Assembly (NCBI GenBank): GCA_004554075.1
Contig: SFOB01000054.1
Coordinates: 1 to 16,133 of the forward strand
Length of the DNA stretch: 16,133 nt
Direction of reading: 5' to 3'
Source: Treponema sp.
Lineage (GTDB): Bacteria > Spirochaetota > Spirochaetia > Treponematales > Treponemataceae
Numbering within the stretch: the first letter of the stretch is position 1; each line of letters starts with the position of its first letter. Below are positions 1 to 4,573 of this stretch, piece after piece. A program made the translations under genes and the position numbers. Under the pieces are notes generated by a model that saw nothing but the letters and a program-made list of their open reading frames with translations, was not told the DNA's origin and made no database searches.

Positions 1-131
1 GCAGTCTGCCCGATGTAGCCCAGCATAATTACGTCTGCTGAGTTTACGGCTGAGGAAATAAGATTTTGTATGGCCATCGGCTGTACTACGTTCCGAAGGT
101 CTTTGTAGAATGATTTTGCTTCTTGTGTCAT
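1..131 (-). CDS. MATE-family efflux transporter, N-terminal fragment (cut by window edge)
   Basis: The first 43 codons of a minus-strand gene whose remainder lies beyond the left edge. Reading from ATG at 131-129 gives a short charged, amphipathic N-terminus followed by PMAIQNLISSAVNSADVIML-GYIG. This matches the start of the first transmembrane helix in MATE (multi-antimicrobial extrusion) transporters, where a 'P-x-x-x-Q-N-L...D-x-x-M-x-G-x-x-G' pattern is usual. MATE proteins are 12-helix inner-membrane antiporters that export cationic compounds using Na+ or H+ gradients; the substrate cannot be told from this piece. The start codon lies in the same frame as the upstream PUR-domain gene, straight after its two tandem TAA stops, and has no Shine-Dalgarno site of its own at normal distance. 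Translation is therefore probably coupled to the upstream gene. Family assignment rests on about 40 residues. Confidence 0.72.
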   Translation of the reverse strand, partial: MTQEAKSFYKDLRNVVQPMAIQNLISSAVNSADVIMLGYIGQT

Positions 132-134
132 TTA

Positions 135-557
135 TTATTTGTCAGAAGAATCAAGGTCCTTCTTTGAAACGATATGTATAACCTTACCGGTGCGTTTAAT
201 ACCGTCGTCGGCTTTTTTGTCTGACTTAGCAGCTTTGTCGCCCTTTACGCGGTAAACCTTCTTTGCACCTGAACCATATTTTTCTTCTTTAGCAGCCTTC
301 TTTTCTTTTGCTGCCTTCTGGCGCTGCTTTCTGTCCTTCTCAACGAAATCAAGAGACTTTTCAAAGCCCTGAAGGAACTTCTGCATGTCTTCCGCAAAAA
401 TAGCAATCTGATGGCGGTCTGCTTCAACACCATCACGATTTTTGCTTTCTACAATCTGCAAAAATACATCACCAGTACGGTTTTCTTTAACATTGAAAAA
501 ATACGAACGATTGTCCAGATAGATCTGAGTAGTAAAAAGTTCTCCACGTGCTCCCAT
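135..557 (-). CDS. PUR-domain (DUF3276-type) DNA/RNA-binding protein, BpuR-like
   Basis: A 140-residue basic protein. Residues about 8-72 form one PUR repeat: a beta-rich part (QIYLDNRSYFFNVKEN, then GDVFLQIVESK, then a DRHQIAIF strand) followed by a helix with KFLQGFEKSLDF. This is the fold of bacterial PUR proteins, which dimerise and bind single-stranded DNA or RNA. The Borrelia burgdorferi relative BpuR is the best-known spirochaete member. Residues about 75-122 are an Ala/Lys-rich, probably disordered tail; the last 20 residues contain a small beta-like stretch (GKVIHIVSKKD). The start is well supported: AAGGAG (minus strand, 570-565) lies 7 bases before ATG 557-555. The gene ends in two tandem TAA codons directly followed by the MATE ATG, so the two are probably one transcript. 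The likely role is a nucleic-acid-binding regulator or RNA chaperone; targets are unknown. Confidence 0.85.
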   Translation of the reverse strand: MGARGELFTTQIYLDNRSYFFNVKENRTGDVFLQIVESKNRDGVEADRHQIAIFAEDMQKFLQGFEKSLDFVEKDRKQRQKAAKEKKAAKEEKYGSGAKKVYRVKGDKAAKSDKKADDGIKRTGKVIHIVSKKDLDSSDK

Positions 558-614
558 AATAAAACTCCTTGTTCCCGTTTTGCGCGGGCTATGATATTGA
601 GGGAGAGCCCTTAA

Positions 615-643
615 AATATAACGTAAAGAACCTTCCCTTGTAA
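615..643 (-). promoter_or_regulatory. Candidate sigma-70-type promoter for the PUR-domain gene
   Basis: On the minus strand, TTACAA (643-638) is followed after exactly 17 bases by TATATT (620-615). The -10 box matches 5 of 6 consensus bases; the -35 box only 3 of 6. Transcription would start near 608, giving a leader of about 50 bases. That leader holds a small inverted repeat (CCCG/CGGG at 574-577 and 585-588) just ahead of the Shine-Dalgarno site. This is pattern recognition only. Confidence 0.4.
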
Positions 644-657
644 TTTAATGAATTGCT

Positions 658-672
658 CCGCATTTACTGCGG
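658..672. repeat. Small GC-rich inverted repeat upstream of the PUR gene
   Basis: CCGCA (658-662) and TGCGG (668-672) form a perfect 5-bp stem with a 5-base loop. On the plus strand it is followed by TTTT (673-676), like a weak terminator, but no plus-strand gene ends here. On the minus strand it lies just after the cysteine desulfurase stop and before the PUR promoter candidate, with no U tract after it. It may be an RNA 3' end stabiliser or a protein-binding site. Confidence 0.4.
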
Positions 673-681
673 TTTTATGTA

Positions 682-700
682 ATTTAGCATAATGCTAAAT
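682..700. repeat. 19-bp palindrome downstream of the desulfurase stop
   Basis: ATTTAGCAT (682-690), a single A (691) and ATGCTAAAT (692-700) form perfect 9-base arms. It begins 11 bases after the cysteine desulfurase stop codon (713-711) and lies about 40 bases upstream of the -35 box of the PUR promoter candidate. It could be a repressor operator, or an RNA hairpin (7-bp stem, 5-base loop) at the 3' end of the desulfurase message. No U tract follows on either strand, so it is not a standard terminator. Confidence 0.5.
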
Positions 701-710
701 AAAAATCAAT

Positions 711-1856
711 CTACTTGTTAAACTGAGAGTTTACTTCCGCAACAGCAGCCAGCAAATCGTCTACAGCCTTATCTGTAGTGTGAGGACCAAAACTGAATCG
801 TACTGCATTTTCTCGGAGTTTTGGATCTACGTGCATTGCCTCGAGAACAGGGCGTTTGTTTTTCTTTGCAGAGCAGGCACTGCCGGTAGAAATAGAAAAG
901 CCTTTTGAGTCCAGGGCTCGAAGCATTACATTACCCGGAATGTTTTTGAAAGCTGCCTGTACAACGTATGGAGAAAAGAGTTCTGGTTTTTCCAAACGGC
1001 TTGGTGGTACGATAGTGCAGCCGGGCAGGGCAGAAAGTTTTTCTACAAAACTCTTTGTGCGGTCTGCGTCGGAAGCCTTCTGTTTGTTATAGTAACGCTC
1101 AAGACATTTAGAAAATGCCAGGGCACCGAATACATTTTCTGTTCCGCTTCTCAAGCCTTTTTCCTGGCCGCCTCCGCGTAAGAATGGTTCAATTGCATCC
1201 TTCATATAAAGAATGCCGATACCACGTGGACCGCAGATTTTATGAGAACTCAAAGCGGCAGAGTCTATTCCTTTATAGCCAAGATTTAATGCGATTTTAC
1301 CTGCAGCCTGAACACAGTCAACGTGGAACTTTGGCCTGCGTTTACCTTCGCAGGCTTTTGTGATGGCATCTGCAATTTCGTAAATAGGCTGGATTACCCC
1401 GGTTTCATTATTTACTGCCATTATGCAGATAAGAACTGTATCACTAGTGATGAGGTCAACAACTGCCTGAGGCTGAATAACTCCGTCGCTGTCAGCAGGA
1501 ATCTGAATTACATTCCAGCCGCAGTTTTTAAGAGCTTCTGACTGTTCACGGATTGCAGGATGTTCAATTGAACTTACAAGAACAGTACCTTTGTTAGGCT
1601 TTGCTAATACTGCAAGGAGTGGAATCTGGTCGCTTTCTGTTCCGCCGGAAGTAAAATAAATGTTGTCAGCTTTTACTCCAAGAGCTGCGGCTGCACGGTT
1701 ACGTGCACTTTCAAAAAGTTCCCGGGCTTTCTTTCCTACAGCATGAGTACTGGAAGGGTTTCCCCAGCATTCAAGAGTTTCATTAAGAGATTCTTTTAAA
1801 ATGTCTTCATCTGCGGGGCTTGTAGCGGCCCAGTCAAAGTAGTGTTCTTTTTCCAT
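711..1856 (-). CDS. Cysteine desulfurase, NifS/IscS family (class V aminotransferase fold)
   Basis: A 381-residue PLP enzyme that takes sulfur from cysteine as a protein-bound persulfide, leaving alanine, for Fe-S cluster or tRNA thiolation pathways. Visible landmarks: N-terminal YFDWAATSP; GGTESD at 71-76 (cofactor phosphate region); H99 in SSIEHP, which stacks on PLP; NNETG at 149-153; D180 in HVDCVQAAG; the PLP-binding lysine K206 in SSHKICGPRGIG; the persulfide cysteine C328 in STGSACSAKKNKRP; and R353 in RFSFG. Length is normal for the family. The lysine-rich loop after the catalytic cysteine resembles NifS-like enzymes that work with ThiI in tRNA thiolation, so the partner is uncertain. 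No iscU, sufU or thiI is visible here. The ATG lies 2 bases after the aroB stop and lacks a clear Shine-Dalgarno site, indicating translational coupling with aroB. Confidence 0.92.
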   Translation of the reverse strand: MEKEHYFDWAATSPADEDILKESLNETLECWGNPSSTHAVGKKARELFESARNRAAAALGVKADNIYFTSGGTESDQIPLLAVLAKPNKGTVLVSSIEHPAIREQSEALKNCGWNVIQIPADSDGVIQPQAVVDLITSDTVLICIMAVNNETGVIQPIYEIADAITKACEGKRRPKFHVDCVQAAGKIALNLGYKGIDSAALSSHKICGPRGIGILYMKDAIEPFLRGGGQEKGLRSGTENVFGALAFSKCLERYYNKQKASDADRTKSFVEKLSALPGCTIVPPSRLEKPELFSPYVVQAAFKNIPGNVMLRALDSKGFSISTGSACSAKKNKRPVLEAMHVDPKLRENAVRFSFGPHTTDKAVDDLLAAVAEVNSQFNK

Positions 1857-1858
1857 AA

Positions 1859-2980
1859 TTATTTCAAAACAGAAGCAATCAGCTTCTCATCAACTTCTTC
1901 AATAGAAATATCTGTTACTGCTTTACACAGAATCAGGCGGATTTTTTCAGATACGTTCTTTTTGTCTGTTTTCATAATTGAAATAAGACGTTCGCAAAAG
2001 CCACCGCCCTTTACAAAAGAAGGAACAGCTGAAGTTTCCCAGCCGTATGCTTTAAGAATTGAAAAGACTTCATCACGGAAGGCCATAAGGCAGTAATCCA
2101 TCTTGTAGGCAAGTTCAACTGCGCGGCCGATTCCCCAGGCAACCGCAGCACCATGAGTGATTGCACCAAGACCAGCAACGCTTTCAAGTGCGTGTCCAAA
2201 GGTATGTCCCAGGTTCAGTGTTGCGCGGATTCCCTGTTCTGTAAAATCTTCTTCTACAATTTTACCCTTAGCTCGAACACACTTATTGATAATCATTTCC
2301 AGAGTCTTTGAATCTCGTGAATTTATCTTTTCTGCATTGTCGCGGAAGAAGTCATAGAGCTCCTTATCAAAAAGAAGGGCAGTTTTAAAGGCTTCTGCAA
2401 GGCCTGAGTTGTACTGGTTTTCCGGCAGATACTGAACGAACTCCGGGAAGTAAAAAAGCTTTGTAGCAGGGAAGAAGGTTCCGATTATATTCTTGTAATT
2501 GTCAAAATCGCAGCCAGACTTTCCGCCGATAGAAGCATCTACCATGGCGAGCAGAGTAGTAGGCACAAACTGAACGCTTGCTCCGCGCTTATAAATTGAT
2601 GCGGCAAAGGCAGTAATGTCACAGATTACACCGCCACCGATTCCAATAAAAATATCTTTGCGGGAATAGTTAGCTTCAAAAGCAGCACGTACAATTGTAA
2701 GTACGCTTTCGATTGTTTTGTATGGCTCACCTGAACCAAGAATCAAAAGGTTGTCTTTTCCGCAAACTCCGTCATCAAATTTTGAAATAAAAGACTGCAT
2801 GCATTCGAGGCTCGCAACAGTTGCGTCTGTTACAAAAAAGCGGCGTCTTGTTTCTGCTGCTTCATCGCCTTCAAAAAATAAGGCTGCAAGGTCTGGAGTT
2901 CCTGAGATAAACTTAATGTGTGATTTATCAGTTCCTGGATGGAGTGCTGGATAAGAAATCTTAAAACTTTTCTGGCTCAT
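1859..2980 (-). CDS. aroB: 3-dehydroquinate synthase
   Basis: A 373-residue enzyme converting DAHP (3-deoxy-D-arabino-heptulosonate 7-phosphate) to 3-dehydroquinate, step two of the shikimate pathway, using NAD+ and a divalent metal. Landmarks: IGIGGGVICDITAF at 112-125 (NAD-binding glycine loop); VPTTLLAMVDASIGGKSG at 139-156 (substrate phosphate and carbacycle binding); SGLAEAFK at 192-199 with the metal-ligand Glu E196; LNLGHTFGHALE at 255-266 with metal-ligand His H259; and THGAAVAWG from 275 with the third ligand H276. The H259-H276 spacing fits the family. The protein looks complete. It sits 12 bases after the small exported-protein gene and 2 bases before the cysteine desulfurase, so these three are probably one operon. 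The Shine-Dalgarno site is weak (AGG, 6 bases before ATG) and the start codon lies inside an inverted repeat. No other shikimate gene is in the window. Confidence 0.95.
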   Translation of the reverse strand: MSQKSFKISYPALHPGTDKSHIKFISGTPDLAALFFEGDEAAETRRRFFVTDATVASLECMQSFISKFDDGVCGKDNLLILGSGEPYKTIESVLTIVRAAFEANYSRKDIFIGIGGGVICDITAFAASIYKRGASVQFVPTTLLAMVDASIGGKSGCDFDNYKNIIGTFFPATKLFYFPEFVQYLPENQYNSGLAEAFKTALLFDKELYDFFRDNAEKINSRDSKTLEMIINKCVRAKGKIVEEDFTEQGIRATLNLGHTFGHALESVAGLGAITHGAAVAWGIGRAVELAYKMDYCLMAFRDEVFSILKAYGWETSAVPSFVKGGGFCERLISIMKTDKKNVSEKIRLILCKAVTDISIEEVDEKLIASVLK

Positions 2981-2988
2981 AGTGAGCC
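2974..2988 (-). promoter_or_regulatory. Inverted repeat enclosing the aroB start codon
   Basis: GGCTCA (2974-2979) and TGAGCC (2983-2988) are perfect 6-base arms around a 3-base centre. In aroB mRNA the stem would pair the bases just after the weak AGG Shine-Dalgarno with the UG of the start codon and the following codon, leaving only CUA in the loop. This would limit initiation unless ribosomes arriving from the upstream gene, which stops 12 bases before, melt it. It may be a translational-coupling device; function is inferred. Confidence 0.4.
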
Positions 2989-2992
2989 TATT

Positions 2993-3607
2993 CTAGTATT
3001 TTTTATCCATTTCGTTAAGTTCTTTTATGTTTTTTTCTAGTCTTTCTATTTCACGATTGAGCATTCTTTCATAGTTCAGTTCGCCGGTAGCAATGCGTTC
3101 CCGCTCATCTTCCCAGTTTTGTTTTTCTGTAATGAACATAAAATTAAAAGAAGCGGCATTTGCCTTTTCCTGCCATACTTTTGCTTCCTGCCAGTAATAA
3201 AGACCAGCCTTGTAACAGGTAAGAGCCTTTTCCATATTACGAAGATATTCGTCTTTCCAAGGGGCATCATAAAAGTAAATGCACTTTTTGTCGTAAGTGC
3301 GGCCAAGGCGAAGGTGCTGTTCAATCAGTTTGAGATTGATATGCATCTGGAAAAGGTAGCGGTATTTTTCCCATTCCTTTTCTGAAGTGATTTTAGCATC
3401 TGTAAACTGAGGATTGCAGAAATCTGCCTGAGCGGCTTTTTCAAGCCAGTAGATATTTTCAATGCAGTCGTCGGGATACTGCTGGTAGTGAACGTGATAA
3501 AGCTTATACCAGTCTTCCTTGAACTTCACCATATAGGCAAAAGCAGGGGTGGCATGAATGAAAATAATAAGAATTAATAAGATGAAAGAAAATATACGCT
3601 TTTTCAC
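2993..3607 (-). CDS. Small exported protein of unknown function (signal peptide, GTG start)
   Basis: I do not recognise the family. An open frame runs back to 3778, but a start at GTG 3607-3605 is preferred because it gives a textbook signal peptide: KKR, then FSFILLILIIFI, then an Ala-Phe-Ala cleavage site after residue 24. The upstream frame is only read-through of the hairpin element. The product is 204 residues, about 180 when mature. No lipobox cysteine follows the signal, so it is not an evident lipoprotein; it is probably periplasmic. The mature part is rich in Trp and Tyr and highly charged, with four cysteines (DDC, FCNP, KKC, TCYK), and looks all-helical. The last about 40 residues (ERMLNREIERLEKN and on) suggest a coiled coil. 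No Shine-Dalgarno site precedes GTG; a GATAAT box lies 6 bases upstream. The gene ends 12 bases before aroB. Gene reality is likely; function is unknown. Confidence 0.68.
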   Translation of the reverse strand: MKKRIFSFILLILIIFIHATPAFAYMVKFKEDWYKLYHVHYQQYPDDCIENIYWLEKAAQADFCNPQFTDAKITSEKEWEKYRYLFQMHINLKLIEQHLRLGRTYDKKCIYFYDAPWKDEYLRNMEKALTCYKAGLYYWQEAKVWQEKANAASFNFMFITEKQNWEDERERIATGELNYERMLNREIERLEKNIKELNEMDKKY

Positions 3608-3613
3608 AGTAAT

Positions 3614-3619
3614 ATTATC
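3614..3619 (-). promoter_or_regulatory. Possible -10 box of the exported-protein gene
   Basis: GATAAT on the minus strand (5 of 6 consensus) ends 6 bases before the chosen GTG start at 3607. If used, transcription would start at or next to the GTG, giving a leaderless message, which agrees with the lack of a Shine-Dalgarno site. No good -35 box is seen upstream; that stretch is mostly a T-rich run. Confidence 0.25.
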
Positions 3620-3645
3620 GGAAAAAATAAAAAAATGTTGAGTTC

Positions 3646-3768
3646 TTAAAAAATCTGAGGTGCTTCCGCTACAAAAAACAGCATGCTGCGGGCGAGCTGG
3701 TTTTTGTGTAAAAATCCTGCGGTTTTCGCCTGCTGCGCATTCGAAAATCCTCGGATTTTTTTTATGGC
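3646..3768. repeat. GC-richer multi-hairpin intergenic element, possible dispersed repeat or ncRNA
   Basis: This stretch of the 270-base gap between tmk and the exported-protein gene is more GC-rich and more structured than its AT-rich flanks. It contains at least three inverted repeats in a row. ACAAAAAACAGC (3671-3682) pairs with GCTGGTTTTTGT (3696-3707), 11 of 12 bp. AAAATCC (3712-3718 region) pairs with GGTTTT after a TGC loop, with one bulge. AAAATCC (3744-3750) pairs with GGATTTT (3753-3759), running into T8 (3756-3763). The second and third are similar to each other, as if duplicated. Two of the three minus-strand frames stay open across it; one runs from about 3762 to a TAA at 3648-3646 with no ATG at its beginning. 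It might be a dispersed palindromic repeat or a small RNA ending at the T8 tract on the plus strand. A genome self-search would decide. Confidence 0.45.
3744..3763 (+). terminator. Terminator-like hairpin with T8 tract (plus strand)
   Basis: AAAATCC/GGATTTT flanks a 2-base centre (as RNA, a 6-bp stem with a 4-base loop) and continues into a run of eight T. In form it is a weak intrinsic terminator for plus-strand transcription, yet no plus-strand gene lies to its left. On the minus strand the run becomes A8 ahead of the stem, so it would not terminate tmk well. It may end a small plus-strand RNA made from the repeat-like element. Confidence 0.35.
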
Positions 3769-3831
3769 TAAGCGCCAAATACCCCTCGATGCAGCATGGT
3801 ATACTTTTTTCACTCCGCCAGTTTTTTCTGT

Positions 3832-3843
3832 AACATTAATGTT
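3832..3843. repeat. 12-bp AT-rich palindrome downstream of tmk
   Basis: AACATT/AATGTT is a perfect 12-base palindrome 35 bases after the tmk stop codon. A second, GATTA-T-TAATC (3859-3869), lies between it and the stop. Both are AT-only or nearly so and short, so chance is a fair explanation in this AT-rich gap. No clear intrinsic terminator for tmk was found. Confidence 0.25.
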
Positions 3844-3877
3844 TATTTTTATAATATAGATTATTAATCAATGTCTT

Positions 3878-4507
3878 TTATTTTAGAATATTCCAGATCT
3901 CTTCAGAAATACTTTCGATATCTTTTTCCGCGTCAATGCGAATTATTTTCATTCCTGTCTCGCCGGCAGTTTTTTCATATTCGGAGATGACTTTTTCATA
4001 CTGCGCAGCGATTTTCTTCTGTTTTTCAATTGTTTCGTAGATTTCCTTCTTTTCACCGCGGGCAGTAACCCGGCCAAGAGAAACTTCCGGATTAATCACA
4101 AAATAAAAGAGGTATTCCGGCAGGGGGAAGGGCGAGTTTAAGAGGCGGGGCAGTTCTTCTCCGCAGGAAACGCTCTGGTAGGCCATGCTGGAAAAGAAAT
4201 ATCTGTCGCTTACAACGGTTTTTCCGGCCTGGCAGAGCTCCTGAACTCCGCCTTTTCCAAAAATATGTTCGCAGCGGTCTGCTGCAAAGAGGTATGCGTT
4301 AGTTTTTTCATCAACAGAAAAATCTCCGCCCAGCATGCGGCGCAAAAAACGACCGGTTTCGCCGCCAGTTGGTTCAGCAGTAGCCACAAAGGCTCCCTCG
4401 CCGCGCTCAGAACAACCTCTTTCTAAAAGCTTTTTAATCTGGGTGGAAGTTCCGGCTCCATCTATTCCTTCAAAAACAATAAAATTCTTCAAAATCATAA
4501 GTTCCAT
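3878..4507 (-). CDS. tmk: Thymidylate kinase (dTMP kinase)
   Basis: Phosphorylates dTMP to dTDP with ATP, an essential step to dTTP, in the cytoplasm. The frame opens at a GTG at 4525, but ATG 4507-4505 is chosen because AAGGA (minus strand, 4518-4514) lies 6 bases before it; this gives 209 residues, the usual family length. Landmarks: FVFEG-type strand then P-loop GIDGAGTST (14-22); EPTGGETGRFLRRML at 45-59, the dTMP-binding region; DRYFFSSMAYQ at 101-111, the DR(Y/H)-type motif; and a LID with R146, R150 and ARGEKKEIYE. The striking point is that the P-loop has Thr20 where kinases of this fold nearly always have Lys. All other motifs are intact, so it is probably active and not decayed. It is divergent from tamB, with 66 bases between start codons. 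Confidence 0.9.
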   Translation of the reverse strand: MELMILKNFIVFEGIDGAGTSTQIKKLLERGCSERGEGAFVATAEPTGGETGRFLRRMLGGDFSVDEKTNAYLFAADRCEHIFGKGGVQELCQAGKTVVSDRYFFSSMAYQSVSCGEELPRLLNSPFPLPEYLFYFVINPEVSLGRVTARGEKKEIYETIEKQKKIAAQYEKVISEYEKTAGETGMKIIRIDAEKDIESISEEIWNILK

Positions 4508-4513
4508 TATAAT

Positions 4514-4518
4514 TCCTT
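4514..4518 (-). promoter_or_regulatory. Shine-Dalgarno site fixing the tmk start
   Basis: AAGGA on the minus strand lies 6 bases before ATG 4507-4505. It favours that start over the in-frame GTG at 4525 and over the later ATG at 4498. Confidence 0.7.
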
Positions 4519-4555
4519 GTTTCACTTTATACTATATAAAGAAGGAAAAATCTGA

Positions 4556-4561
4556 TATAAT
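4556..4561 (+). promoter_or_regulatory. Perfect -10 box directly ahead of tamB
   Basis: TATAAT matches the sigma-70 consensus fully and ends 12 bases before the tamB ATG at 4574. Transcription would begin around 4567-4569, leaving a leader of only about 5-7 bases. No convincing -35 box is seen 16-18 bases upstream, where the sequence is TA-repeat-like. If used, the tamB-bamA-skp message would be nearly leaderless. Confidence 0.45.
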
Positions 4562-4573
4562 ATTTCGACTAAA

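Noticed and set aside
658..676. Intrinsic terminator on the plus strand
   Set aside because: The stem plus TTTT has terminator form, but no plus-strand gene ends here and on the minus strand there is no U tract; kept only as an inverted repeat.
3608..3631. Sigma-28 (flagellar) promoter, because of CCGATAAT on the minus strand
   Set aside because: No TAAA-type -35 element occurs at the needed distance; the stretch upstream is only T-rich.
3608..3778. Reading the exported protein as 261 residues from TTG 3778
   Set aside because: The extra 57 residues are a translation of the hairpin-rich element and would place the signal peptide in the middle of the protein; GTG 3607 gives a normal signal peptide.
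4508..4525. tmk start at GTG 4525
   Set aside because: The AAGGA Shine-Dalgarno site lies between this GTG and ATG 4507, so the ATG is the supported start.
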